In this document: positions 1 through 11,980 of the stretch, piece by piece
Layout: each line of letters opens with the position of its first letter
Numbering within the stretch: the stretch's first letter is position 1
Assembly: GCF_032854445.1 (NCBI RefSeq)
Contig: NC_088303.1
Span: 8,005,501-8,069,500 of the forward strand
Source of the DNA: Liolophura sinensis
Taxonomy: Eukaryota; Mollusca; Polyplacophora; Chitonida; Chitonidae
Reading direction: 5' to 3'
Length of the DNA stretch: 64,000 nucleotides
Position numbers and translations under genes: made by a program
Notes under the pieces: generated by a model
What the model was told of the DNA's origin: nothing
Seen by the model: the letters and a program-made list of their open reading frames with translations, nothing else
Databases searched by the model: none

Positions 1-229
1 TTGTTGGTCTTGCCCTTTAAATATGCGTGTGAGACATTATACCAGGTAAAAGTGGAAAGGAGAAAAAAATTTTGTTTTCGTATTATAATCTGAAATTATT
101 GGTTTATTACACTGTGATTGTTTTACAAATAACATGAGAGAAAGCAATTCAGACTATCTCAGTCCCAATCATTGAACCCTGCTTTTACGACACAAAGGTT
201 TGAATCTACTGTAGCTCTTAAAACTTGAG

Positions 230-425
230 GCTAGCGCAGCGTAATGACCCAGGAGCCTCTCGTCAATGCAGTTGCTGTGAGTTCAAGTCCAACTCATTCT
301 GGCTTCCTCTCCAGCCACATGTGGGAAGGTCTGCCAGCAACCTGAGGATGGTTTTGGGTTCCCCCCTGGGCTCTGCTTGGTTTCCTCCCACGTCGTAAAT
401 CACCAATCAAATAAAGAAATAAATA
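230..425 (+). repeat. SINE-A copy (tRNA-headed, AAAT tail)
   Basis: A nearly full-length copy of the commonest repeat here. It runs from a degenerate tRNA-like head (gctagcgcagcgtaatgacc and a B-box-like gagttcaagtcc) through a conserved body (gggaaggtctgccagcaacc) to a tail of caatcaaataaagaaataaa. It lies in an intron of the ZCCHC14-like gene. The family is defined by comparing copies within this window; its published name is not known to me. Confidence 0.8.
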
Positions 426-580
426 AGTAAGTTAAACTTGAAAAGCCATTTCAGTCCGCATTCATATGACATTTATAAGATTTTCAGTGGGATTTAGTTG
501 AAACAGCACCACCGTGACTTGTACGAATGCTTTTGTGTGAATTCATTTAGGGATTGTGTTTGATGTATGTTCTTTTTCAG

Positions 581-3500
581 CTGCTGAATTTTAAAGATGA
601 TGATTTTAAAGATTTTAACTTATCCAGTCATGCCCAAAAACGTCTTAGAACCAAATTGGAGCAACTGAGCAGGTAAGAAGATTCAAATTAGGTTATTTCA
701 CAAGCCCTTCTGTGGTGTGTGTGAGAATGAATTCTAGAGGTGAACATGTATAGTGTTTGCTAATTCATATTTTTATGCTTCCCTGCAAATGCAGTGTGGT
801 GTCTGGTGTATCTGTCCTGTGTCTTATTCTTGTTTCCCTATGGGGTCTAAGCAAGGTAGCTCAAAAACTAATTAAGCAAGACTGCAAATTTTGTATTCAC
901 TTGCATAACCACCATTGTGATTATCTAACTAATTTTTTATGGGTCTGTTGGTGACAATCCCTAGAGACCAATTATAGAGACATGTGAAAGAATGTGAAGA
1001 AATTGCAGGAAGTAGTTTCACCAAAGTATGCCATGTCAGTGTGCTTAATGAAATAGTGTGTTATAGTCAAATATTGGCTTCCTTTTTTTGATATTTTCTT
1101 CATTGTTTTTTTTTCCGTTTTATATGTTGTGATAATGCAGTGAATAAAACTTTTAATTGTGTTTGGAATCATGCTTTCATTTATTATTCGTTTAGTTTTG
1201 TGTCACAAGATTTCGTGAAATGCGCTTGCGCTACTTTGAAGATCGTGATGGTAAATGTCACGCATGAGTAACTTGATTGCCAGTGATAGCATATGTAGCA
1301 AAAATATCATTGCAAGGCAGTCTGGGTTCATGTATTTAACAGCTTGTGTTAGACAAGAAAAATAAAAATGGAAGAAGAGCAAGAAACCCATTCCACAGCC
1401 CCTGGGCTCTAGTTAAGAACATTGTTTTACTTTTTATTTTTACCACATTTGGAAAATATTTTTGACGTTGAGCCAAGTGTTGAATGTGGAACTGTGAGTG
1501 GGAATGGGAGTAGGAGTGGGCGCAGGAGTGGGCATAGGAGTGGGCATGAATTTTGTAAACACAGTGCAGCCTCTAACATGTTTCCATTGCCTATGCCGTG
1601 ATTAGGATCTCAGTGTAAATAGGCCACTGAGTTACCTCCCTTGTCACATGACAGCAGCGACGACCAAAAATTTACTGTTTCTAGTGAATTATTCAATGCC
1701 TACATTATACCATGGCAACAGATTACAGAAAAACATTACGTAGTCATTTATAGTCGAGAGATATTCTTTGAAGATGTTTTTCTGCTTTTATAGGGAAAAA
1801 TTACCCTTTCAGTAGTTCACCAGAATTACTGCAGTTTGTGAGGGTTACCCCCAAATAATCCCACATCTTTGTAAAATTTAATCCCATTTGGCCTTACGTA
1901 AATGAATTGTTTTTTTGTTTCTAATGAGCAGGTCTTCCAAGTTGCCTAATGGCGTTACAGCACGGGGTGTGGTGCAGTGTAATCTTGGTGGAGATGCAGG
2001 AGTTATGCCCCATGACTCGAGTGAACAGGCTCTGCTGCCTGCCATGCTCTACACTAGTAAGGCTTGTATAGGTCAGCTCACAGGAACTGATGTGGGCAAT
2101 AGTGCTTTCAACTCTTCGTCAAAGGCTAGTCCTAACCAAACACATACGTGCAAAACCACAGTGCTTTCAAAGAAACCTGACCCTGAAGCCTGTTCAAAGG
2201 CTGAGAAGCCATCTAACAGAGTTGACCTACAGAACACAGACAGTGTGGATACTGACACTGCAGCTGCTGTTGACCTGGACATCTGTGATAGACCAGACTT
2301 TGAGCCAGCAGATAGCTCCAAGTTTGAGCCATCAGCTCAGCAGGATCAAAGAAGACGTAAGTGAGAATGATGAATTGATGATACGTAACTTTATAGGAAA
2401 CTAATACTCAAGCCAATTTGGCTAAAAGGATTCTCCTTTCTGTTGGTAATACCTTCCTTGTGTTTAAGATATTTGGAGAATGTGTATGCCTAGGCAGGCC
2501 AGAGACTTGGAGAATGTGTATGCCTAGGCAGGCCAGACACTTGGAGAATTGAGTCGTCAATAATTTGGGGGGGCTATTTTGTACCAAAATTTAATGCACA
2601 AAATTGGGTATATTTTACTTTCTGCTGAAGTGATGAACACAAGCCTTGTCTTTTGCCATCCATGCATTGGGGCTTTAATGTCCTAGACTATTTGATTGTG
2701 GACGTCATCATTATTATGTCGAGAAAAATGTTTTCCAAATTTAACATGTTCTTGCTATGATATGGCTGAAATAAGTGTGGTGTTAAACCCGAATTATTCA
2801 TTGGTTCTTGATTTGTTGCTGAAAGTAACCCTTGTCAACAATATAACATCACTTAAAATGTTTAAGGATTAGCTTCCAGATGTACTTATTTATTTATTTG
2901 ATTGTTGTTGTACGCCATACTCAAGAACATTTCACTCACACAGTAGCGCCCAGCATGATGGTGGGAGTTTAGTCTAGGTGTGTGTACTTGGCCATATTAT
3001 ATGGATTAAATCTTGTTCAAACATGGTTTTACCGGAAAGACTTCTGAGAAACAATGAAATGAATTAAAGTCTTGTTCTCGAATGGTTGATCATATTGAAT
3101 TGAAACTTGGTGTGCTGCTTTCACATGATAAGTAAGTTGAAGTTAAAGTAAATGGCCCAATGCTCAAACGTATGATGGTTTTTGTTTTGTTGTTCCAGAA
3201 CGCTTGTTTTGGTCCTGGTAGCATATGTTTAACTTGTAAGTAAATGATCTCTTTTTCTCTGTTACAGTCCTGGGCTCAAGTCATGTTCAGGCTTTGGGTC
3301 ACTCCAAGCCAGGATCTGGCCCACCGCATGAACAAGAGGATGCACTGGAGCAGGAGAACCTCCCCAACCCTGCCATTCTAACACCAGACCCTGGCAGTGT
3401 GTCCAATGCAGCACCTGCTGACATCTCCCACATGTACCAGAGTGGCTATGTCTCTGACCCCACACACTCTTACGCGCCGCGCCCTGCTTTTCCTCGCCTG

Positions 3501-4490
3501 TTCCCCCCGATGTACCCAGTGGGCCCGCCTCAGCCTGCCCACCTGCCTATCCACATGTACCACAAAGTCGCTCCCGATCAGATTCCCACAAAGATGAGCG
3601 GTCAGTACATGCAGAGCTTTGTGCAGCCACCTCATTCTAGGTCTGACACACCTCTTTCCAACACTGTTATGACGGTAACTGTAAACTCTCTGGCCTTCAA
3701 TAACCCGGCAGATTGTCCAGGACATCCTCATCACACCACCTCGTCCCCAGCCACGATCACTTCCGCCAGTAACCTGAACAGGACCGTGCCTGTAGGCAAT
3801 CCGGTCACCCCTCGCTTCGCCATGTCATCTTCCATGAACTCTGCAATTCCGTTCTCCTCAATCACACCAATGGGCCCTCCACACGTGCACAGAAAGGCTG
3901 TAAGTGCTCAAAACAGTAATGGCGATCCCGGGATGTCGTCACCAGCGACTAGTGTGGAGGGAGTGAACTATGTTACAGCCCAGCAGAGCAGCGCATCTGT
4001 CGGCAACACATCACCCTTCTCCCCTTCCGCCATTCAGGCTCCTGGCATGGGCATGCACTCGGCCTGCTCCTCGTGTGGCTGTAGAGGGCGCTGCCAAGTC
4101 GCCGCTAGCTACTCAGCTGCATACGGAGGCTATGTCCACACTCAACTAAACATGCCTCCTTTGGTACACATCCCAACTTTCTTACCACCAAACTCCAATG
4201 GTATTCTGCCCAGTCCATGTCTACCCCCAAACTGCCCTATTCCTTTCCACAACAACCCTTTACAGAGTGTGCCCAATGGGATCATTCCTGAACAGTTCTC
4301 CTACCATATGTCACACGCTGCCAATCATGCACCGAATCTCTGGAACAGCATGTTGTATGGCTATAGCTCTCAAGGGAATAACTCTGCACTAAGGGAAAAC
4401 AAAGCTAAGCTGACGTGCTACAACTGTGGAGGTGCTGGACACGAGGCCCACGACTGCAGAGACACCAGCATGGAGTCCGCATCAGGCTAG
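581..4490 (+). CDS. ZCCHC14-like protein, 3' part (SAM-like end, Pro/Ser-rich region, CCHC zinc knuckle)
   Basis: Three exons join in frame: 581-672, 1932-2356 and 3268-4490 (stop). Acceptors are ttctttttcag, gagcag and gttacag; donors are gtaaga and gtaagt. Codons split at the junctions read Arg and Leu. The first exon encodes FKDDDFKDFNLSSHAQKRLR, which resembles the last helices of a SAM domain. The middle exon is acidic and Ser-rich. The last exon (about 407 residues) is rich in Pro, Ser, Asn and His and ends in a zinc knuckle, CYNCGGAGHEAHDC (C-X2-C-X4-H-X4-C), some ten residues before the stop. A SAM-like domain followed by a low-complexity stretch and a C-terminal CCHC knuckle is the plan of ZCCHC14 and ZCCHC2, proteins linked to RNA binding. 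The 5' exons lie left of the window. The family call is from domain order, without a search. Confidence 0.75.
2473..2551. repeat. 34-bp tandem duplication
   Basis: Two near-identical 34-bp units starting ttggagaatgtgtatgcc, plus a partial third, lie in the intron after exon 1932-2356 of the ZCCHC14-like gene. Confidence 0.85.
2884..2965 (-). repeat. SINE-A 3' fragment
   Basis: Only the tail end remains: tatttatttatttgattgttgttgtacgcc, then tactcaagaacatttcac and a diverged gcccagcatgatggtggga. It lies in an intron of the ZCCHC14-like gene. Confidence 0.7.
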
Positions 4491-5565
4491 TCATACATTT
4501 GTTTAGCCCATTACCGTTTCCGCAGGGGATGGAGTTGGGTTTGGTTGAGAAGGGGGATTATGGGTCAGTCAGTTTGTCACAGAACTTTTTTTTTTTTTTT
4601 TTTTTTTGTGAAAACAGTCCTTGATATTCAATAGGAACTTGGTATATGGCTCCATCATAACAAGGTACAGATAAGGTTTGAAATGTGAACCCCTAGATCC
4701 AATTTGAACAAAATCTTCATCCATGGTCATTTGTTGGACTTTTTTTCAAAATGGTTTATCACAAATGGCTTCAGCAAAATTATAGAAGATCAGGTTGCAG
4801 TTTTATCCATTGTTGACAAAGTTATAACTGAATTTTAAAACAGTTATTATTTTGACGGCTCAATAGGTACATGACGTCTGATTGACGTTTAGTGCAGCGC
4901 TCAAGAATTGTTCACTTAATGACCACGGACAGGCTGGCAGCTGGAAGCCAGTGGAGGAAATCAGAGAAACTGGCGTGATAATGAAACGCAAACTCAATGT
5001 TCAGGCTATGCAGTCAAGGAGACTGATACCCAATCACAGAATTTGTTGCTTCGTGTTTTTAATGTCCAATCACCTCTGTTTACAGTATTTGGTTGACTTT
5101 TGGCTGTTTTACGATTGTCAGTATTTCTCCAAAAGCACTGAGCCCAGTTGAATTACATTTTTAAGGGCTTGGAAATAAAACACCTTATCTTTCACTAGTT
5201 TAAGCTTTTCTTATATTTATTTGCCACTGGGTTCTAAAATTCATGTCTTTCGCCTAAATTTGACAATTTTCTTTTATGTATAATTTGGTGTTTTATTGGT
5301 AAAGTGTGTAGTGTTGGCTAATTCATTCTCTCATACCTTTCCATTTTCTGTCTTTCAGGTCAATACTCCCTTAATTTCAAGCCGGATTTCCCAGAATGAA
5401 ATTCACTCCGCGGACACTGACACACAGAGATTGTTGTACAGATTCTAAAATATATGAGTGTTTTAATTGAGAATGTTTTTAGTTATATTTTAAGGTATTT
5501 CTGTAATGTCGGATTATATTCAATGAATTTGACTTTGTAAATAAATGTTTTAACACCCTGCCTGT
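4491..5565 (+). other. 3' UTR of the ZCCHC14-like gene
   Basis: A non-coding stretch of about 1.07 kb follows the stop codon. It includes an 18-nt T run near 4586-4608. It ends at a canonical AATAAA (5540-5545), which is followed by a GT-rich tgtcttgaccgtgttgag that would suit cleavage near 5560. An earlier aataaa near 5174 could serve a shorter transcript. Confidence 0.6.
5540..5545 (+). terminator. Polyadenylation signal AATAAA
   Basis: AATAAA about 1.05 kb after the ZCCHC14-like stop codon, followed within 30 nt by a GT-rich element. Confidence 0.6.
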
Positions 5566-8155
5566 CTTGACCGTGTTGAGCCCCTAGTATTTGTACATGG
5601 CCATACATACATTCTTGTATTTACATTGTACCGTATATTCTCAATAATTTCAGAAGCATGTTTAGAAAATGTATGCATGTAACATGATGTTGTGCAGTGG
5701 CTGTTGTTTTAAATCGTACACTCTCTGTGAAGAGTATGGGATTACCGTCAGTAAATCAATGACAGTAGCTCACATCTCGCTCACACCTCCGTCATCTTCA
5801 TCAGCTTGGCAAGACGGGGAGAGACGCTCTGCCTGGTTTGAATATATTTAACTTTTTGTGTGATTGGACGGCTAGTTTTCAATCATGCCAATGCTGTTTA
5901 AAACTCTGGACACATTGATAGACCTATATAAACTGCAAAATAGCAGGAAAAACAGGCGTTTCCGAAATTTTAGCTTGTAACACGTGGGTACATGCATTTG
6001 TGACATGCAACTGGCTACATTCGCTGTATGCAACTGAACGTCAGCCTATAGAATCTCTCGCTGGATATACATGACATGTTGTCAAAACATGTGGTTCTCG
6101 AAATATGAAAGCTAATTATTAGTCGCTCATAACAACTAGTGGCATTTACAGCTATTTGAAAAAATTAAGTTTATTTTAAACACTGTTGTGCAAACCGGCA
6201 AGCAGTAAACTGGAGAAACAATGACAACAGCGACTTGACTTGATACAAACTTGACTTTTCTAAAAGAAAATTGAAGTTTGGCACAGGTTGACATATATGT
6301 ACACAGCAACTTATTTCACAATATTTCCGAGCCCATAATATCGGCGTTGATATTTTGTGCGATATACTTTGTTATGTAGGCCTACGTCGTAAACGGACAC
6401 ACGTGTTTCCAGGCATACCAGACACTCGGTGTTGAATACTGTATTGTGTAATGCGTTTTTGTCCAAATTCGAGGAAATCTTGGCTTGGAATCTAATTAAA
6501 AACACCAATGTTAATATTTCATGTCCATTCTTGGGACTCTTGAAGTGGCCAGAGGCGTCTGATGATGGCTCCTGCTGATCAAGCTCTGTTTAAAAGCTTT
6601 TATTGCCTTATTTAAGATAGACCTGGTTCAAAACTTGTTTGACAGTAGGTGATCGTTCATTCATTAGCCATTTTATGTACCTGTAAGCCCGCCGATGATT
6701 TGGGAAAGTTCCTTGAAAATATATTATCAACCGGATACATACCAGGTGTGAATTTCTGTAATAATCATGCTTTTTTGTTGTGAGTTTATTATCTGGTAGT
6801 AATTTCGATGTATATTCACAATGCATATTTTGTCTCACTAACGTTCAGCTGAGGAGTTTGTCAACATATTTCAGTTTCAGTGAAGTCTAAATGAACTCTC
6901 TGAGGTTTCCGAGGGACGGGTGTTCATGTATCTGGTAATGTATTTACTGAGGCGATGTCACACTGTGCATCATTCATAACTTTTGGGCACCTTTAGAGTG
7001 ATTAGTAGATAAGTACACACGGGAATTTGACAATTCTTCTCTTTAACTTAGACATTTATTAGGACACTACACAAATGATATGCATGAATTTGAAGCCCCG
7101 AGGGCTTTGAAGGCATTTGTATGATAAACTTTAAGGCCCGGTGTTGCTAATTTAGTGACATACACTTGAAGGTACATGTACTACTAACTTACCCTTATAA
7201 TGCCCGCGGAAATATGTTACAAACTATTTCTAAAATTAATCTAACAAGAGTGTAGTCCCCCCACGCACGCACACTTACACACTTCCTCATTAAAACTCAG
7301 CTGTCAGATTTATCTCATGTTCCCGCCAAAGTAGACACGTGATCTGTAATATGTGGAAAATCTGCCCTCAAATCGGACGCAATATTTATTCGTGATAGGT
7401 GTTTATCCACATACGCAAGACAGCATTTTAAGTTCAGTTCTCAAACGGCAATCATCCATATTCTATTCTTGTATAGGCCTCATACACGAGTGGGAAGGAA
7501 GACAAGCGGTCGGTAGATTAAAGACAATCCTGTGGATATAATGCCTAATGCAGTGAGGTGTTGAATGCGTCCCTGTAAATAAAGCCACATTGGTTAGCGT
7601 AGTTTGTAGAACACAACCCCGAAAACGGCAACGTAAGTGTTTTGGGAAGGGAAATTGCAAAGATTTAATTCACTAGATAGATGTTCCAGTATCAATATTT
7701 TTATCTCTTTCTTTATTCAAACAAGCGGGCATACAAGCCGCCTTGTAAAGCTCTCAGAAAAGGCTGGCTTTATAGGCCAGGGTAGGCCTGTATACTCAAG
7801 CTGGCACGCCTATGTCACTAGCGGCGAGCGCTTCGCGGGAAACTTCTCTGATCTACCCGCTTACTTTCAACATCTCAGTTAACGAGTATCGATAAATATT
7901 GAAAAGATACCGTATTTCTAAAGGAGGTAAGTTTTAGTAGTGGCATGCATAACCTTGTATATCTGGATGGTATCTGTATGTACTGTAAATCTTCAACCTT
8001 TTTAGTGGAATTTATGCATACACTGATTATGAAAACGACACCAAGAATGATTTGTTTGTGTCATTGAAGATGCAAGATTCATAAAACTGCAAACTATTTC
8101 TCTACACACTATTGTACTGTCAGAATGCTTCAAAATATTGGCTTAGTGGAATAAG
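5566..8155. other. Intergenic, no gene recognised
   Basis: About 2.6 kb of AT-rich unique-looking sequence. Reading frames are short, without splice context or recognisable motifs. I see no repeat family here. Confidence 0.6.
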
Positions 8156-8493
8156 TGAGTGAGTGCTTGGGGTTTAACGTCATACTCAGCAATTTTTCAG
8201 TCATATAACGACGAAGGAATCGTTAGGGTGTATGTAATATGCCTCCTTGTTGCAGGTCAGATTTCTACCGCTCTTTTTATCTAGTGCTGCTTCACTGAGA
8301 CGACTTACCGAAGGCAAGATAGCCGCCCCGCCCGAGCCATTATACTGATACAGGTCAACCAGTCGTTGCACTATCCCCTTTATGCTGAACATCAAGCGAG
8401 AAGTTACAACTTCCTCTTTTAAAGTCTTAGGTGTGACTCGACCCAGGATTGATCCTGGATCTACCGCTCCCGAAGCGGACGCTCTACCAACCT
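8156..8493 (-). repeat. SINE-B copy (tRNA-headed, ACTC tail)
   Basis: On the minus strand it runs from a tRNA-like head (ttggtagagcgtccgcttcg and the B-box-like ggatcaatcc) to a tail whose complement is gtgagtgagtgcttggggtt. The body contains gttgcactatccccttt and ccgccccgcccgagcc. An imperfect duplication related to cttagnggata flanks it. The long minus-strand reading frame across it is a repeat artefact. Confidence 0.85.
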
Positions 8494-8756
8494 TAGAGGA
8501 TAGTTCCAGTGCAGTACAATAACTCCGGGTCTTCTTAAGTACGTGAGGTACTTGTTGATAATCTGTCCGCAGCCTGCGGATGGTCGCCAGTTCTTTTTCT
8601 TTAACTGTAAGTTTTTTAGTTTTTCCACTGTCGCAGTGGGAGTTTTTTTCTGTTTTTAAGCACCCCCGCCCCTTCCTAAAAAAGGAAAAATAGATCGGGT
8701 TCGAGTATTTATTTCTTTTAAGCAGATGAGAAAGATAAAGACAACTCCTAGACAAA

Positions 8757-8982
8757 GATCTCGGGCCGCGAGATAATCAACAAATCGGATTATGTTTTGC
8801 TTCACACATTTGTTGAAACACTAATGAATGTGACACTATTATTGGATGATTATCTCTGGCCTCGTGATTAGTGGGCCCCGAGATAACGAGCCAATCATTT
8901 GGCCGAAGGTATCGCAATTTAGGCGAAACAACGAATCAAGTTGTAAAGCGATTGGCTGATTATCTAGGGGCCCGGGATGGTT
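8757..8982. mobile_element. MITE-like palindromic element
   Basis: The left end (atctcgggccgcgagataat, then caacaaatcgg) is complemented by the right end (cgattggctgattatctagg then ggcccggga), giving imperfect inverted ends of about 30 bp. A second pair of gagataatc/gattatctc motifs lies inside. No reading frame is present. The size and ends fit a non-autonomous DNA transposon; the target duplication is not clear. Confidence 0.5.
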
Positions 8983-9085
8983 TTTTTTTTTTTGGGAGTT
9001 TTTCTTTTCGTCTGCGAAAAAAAAGAGAAAACTTTTTTTGTGGTGTGTATGTGGGGGGGGGGGGGGGGGGGGGGGGGGGGAGGGG
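8979..9085. repeat. Homopolymer cluster (T, A and G runs)
   Basis: A run of 13 T, an A run and a long G run (about 9052-9080) occur within 110 bp. Lengths may be affected by assembly. Confidence 0.8.
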
Positions 9086-10239
9086 GGAGGCTGCTTAAAA
9101 AAAGCATATGCTTGAAAGTTCATCAGTAACCATAGTGACTGGCCAGAGGCCGGTAGCTTGCTCCATGTTCCTATAAAAGTGATATAAGTGAAAGAAATTC
9201 TCCTTTCAGCGAATAAAGTCGCGGGTGTTACAATTAATATTTTGAAAGTACTGAGTAGTAGGCCCTATGCCTCTGCTGATTTGAATAATGTTCACCTAAT
9301 GTAAGGATACTTACTGGAGAAGCACTAATACAAACCCATAAATGAGGTGAGCAGGCTTATATTTCTGTAGGCCTAAGTTCAATTCTAAAATGTTTTGAAA
9401 TGGTGACTAGTCAGTCTCGCCGGTCTGCAAGATAATGCAAACTAAATGACATCATGCAGATACAGGCGATTGTGTGCATTTAGTCCTATACAATATTAAG
9501 GTGGAATTTGACAGCTGTTGTTTGACAGCTAAGTATAGGCTTAGACGTACAACCCAAAAAATGGTTTACCGTACTGGAACTTCCAGTAAAGTGCCATCAT
9601 GCACCAGGGTTCTGTGGATAGCATTACAATAACTACCACTTTGCACTTTTACTACACATTTTCCCTTCGTGTGATATGCATCATTAATGCACAATTCAGT
9701 ATGATAAAATTTAGTTCAAAGCACCTTTAAATACATGCAATTTGTAACGTACCAGACTATATTACCGCTACCGTAGTTGAAACAAAGGTTACATCAGGTT
9801 ACACGCATTAACGTGTAAAAGACTAATATATGTCATCCCCACAAGGCTAAATATTACTATGGGGTTGTTCATTAAACGATAGACCAGTAACATATTTGAA
9901 AGCATTGAGGTATAAAACGAGGCTTAAAAGTTACTTTTTACACGTAAGCCGCTGTCCCGTGTCGTTCACGGCCCTGATCTAAAGGGGGGGCTACTGGTAG
10001 TTACTAATGCTAAAAACCAAGTATCATGGGAATGGTCTCCCTTGTTTCTTTAAATAATAACGTGGATAAAACGGACCCTTTTGTAAGTGCATTTATCGGA
10101 CCTACCATACATTACATACAGGCAACAATTAACTGATCACACTAAGTACATGAGAAAAAAAATGAAGACAATGGTGTAGGCCTAGCCTATTTATCTAAAT
10201 TGGCAGCTCTCTCTTCTACCTGGGCTTCCTAGCTTCATA
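9086..10239. other. Intergenic, nothing recognised
   Basis: Unique-looking AT-rich sequence with no supported gene or repeat between the G-rich run and the upstream block of gene A. Confidence 0.55.
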
Positions 10240-11040
10240 AAATCAAATGTCCCGATCATGAAGCAAGCTGGGGCTTCCCGACATTTCTCGGTTACTAAAC
10301 GTCGGGTTTCGCGAGATAATACGAGGTCTGTTGGCATTACACAGACCAAAGCGCCTGGGGTGAAGAGTCATTTTGCAAATGGTATATATTTGTTTACATA
10401 TCAATTTGGAGATGTCTTTGTTTACTTGCTATGCTATCATTATTCATTAATATCTACACATTATTTCTGTCGATAACCGACCAACAAATTATTAATTTAA
10501 CGTTCAACGTGGGTGTTTTATCTGTTTTGTTAATAAAAGGGTCCATATTTCGTGACATTCGTAGATTGGAATCTGGAAGTTTTCTTCTCACACGCGATAT
10601 AAAGAATCGAGTCTCCACTATTTGGTCTCTCCAACTGTCCTTCCCTTTTGTGGATTTTTAACGAATAGAATTACACTTTGTCCCTTAGCACCATGCCTTT
10701 GATCATAACAATTATTACATTCAGGACACTACGCGCTAATGCCTATGAAATGTTTCTCCCGAAGCCATGCTCTCTGAAAACACACACGCAGAGCATTAAA
10801 GTTCATACACTTTATATTTTTTCTTTCGTTCGGACATAAAGCTTATTACTGTATGATCCATGAAAATAACCAGTCAATGCCAAACTTGAAAACGTCCATG
10901 TACCCGGTAGCGTTTTTCCAGGGATACCTACAAAACTAGCGGGTTCGAATAAGCTTCTTTGGAGGGACAACTCTTGTTAATAAACTCCATTGATTCAAGG
11001 GAAAAAAGGGAGATAATTCACTGAAAGTTTCGGTGAAAAT
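10240..11040 (+). promoter_or_regulatory. Upstream block of gene A (copy 1 of 3)
   Basis: This region is related to blocks upstream of gene B (24.5-25.1 kb) and unit C (41.7-42.4 kb). Shared landmarks are atttcgtgac (near 10,547), a stretch reading gatataaagaatcgagtctcc (10,599-10,619), ctccaactgtcc, ttagcaccatgcctttg, and a later agggacaactc ... gggagataattc. A tatatatt sits at about 10,383. I infer a shared promoter and 5' leader because the block lies upstream of each leader exon. No transcription start is visible. Confidence 0.45.
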
Positions 11041-11164
11041 GCGCCTGCTCTCGATGCATGTTCTTGGTATCATTCTTTTCTTTTTTTTTCTTTTTTTTTT
11101 TCTTTTTTGGCAGACGGACTACCTCGTAGCAGAGACGGTGCAAATATTTCAGTGTTTTTTTTTT

Positions 11165-11402
11165 TCAGCAGGTTGATTTATTTTTTTATTTTGAGTGTTT
11201 TACGCTGCACTCCAGCATATTTCACTATTAGGACAGCGGCCAGAATTGTGGTGGGGAAATCCGGCAGAGCTCAGGGGAAACCCACGGCCATCTGCAGGCT
11301 GCTGCAAGACCTTTCCACGTATTGAGCTGGACTTGAAGACACAGCGACCGCATTGGTAGGAGGCTCCTGGGTCATTGCGCCGTGCTGGCGTGCTAAGCCC
11401 CT
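11165..11402 (-). repeat. SINE-A copy, near full length
   Basis: It reads from the tail (ttgatttatttttttatttt, gtgttttacgctgcactcc) to a tRNA-like head (gaggctcctgggtcattgcg, cgtgctggcgtgctaagccc) on the minus strand. It lies between the upstream block and coding exon 1 of gene A. Confidence 0.8.
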
Positions 11403-11744
11403 CGGTCACTGTAAGCAGTTCACCTGTCTATGGTATTTTAGTTACTCTTTAGATGTACATATATTATCACAGTTTATTTTAATGCACATTGCTGAATATA
11501 TTTCAATATTTATTTAATTGGTTTTTTGCACTGCATTTTAGAATATTTCATTTATTCAGCTTTATGGGTGGATGAAGACGGGTCAGAGCCTGGGGAAAGA
11601 CCCACATCTTGCCAGGTTCCCGGCTAACTGCTGTAAGAAAACGTTGATGCAAATCTTTTAGTTTTTACGTAGCTGTCCCACGGTTGAATGGTTTTGTCAA
11701 CTGCAAACTACAATCGTTACCTCTCTTTACAGTTTAACTGCTAT

Positions 11745-11903
11745 AATGCAGGTTTTCTCTCCCACCGTACGTGAGAAAGCCTGCCAGCAAGATGCGGATG
11801 GTCTGGGTCCCCTCTGCCCACTGGCTCTGCCCGACTTGCTCCCATCATAAATGCGTGTCGCCGTCGTATAAGTGAAAAATTCTTGAGAACGACGTAAAAC
11901 ACT
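11745..11903 (+). repeat. SINE-A copy, diverged and headless
   Basis: Starts near ggttttctctcccaccgtacg and ends gagaacgacgtaaaacac. The body matches the family (gcctgccagcaagatgcgga, ggctctgcccgacttgctcc). It ends about 50 bp before the exon 1 acceptor of gene A. Confidence 0.75.
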
Positions 11904-11980
11904 TTTAGAGGAATCTCGATATGATTGGTTAAAACTTTCCTTTGATTTGACTTGCAGGAACTTGACCAATTGAGGAAGAG

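Noticed and set aside
3378-3734. 118-residue minus-strand frame opposite the ZCCHC14-like exon
   Set aside because: Shadow of the coding exon on the other strand; no motif or splice support.
5359-5420. Extra 3' exon of the ZCCHC14-like gene after gtctttcag
   Set aside because: The acceptor-like sequence lies in the 3' UTR, after the stop, with no matching donor or conserved coding sequence.
8201-8755. 184-residue minus-strand frame
   Set aside because: Mostly SINE-B; the same peptide pieces recur at every SINE-B copy in the window.
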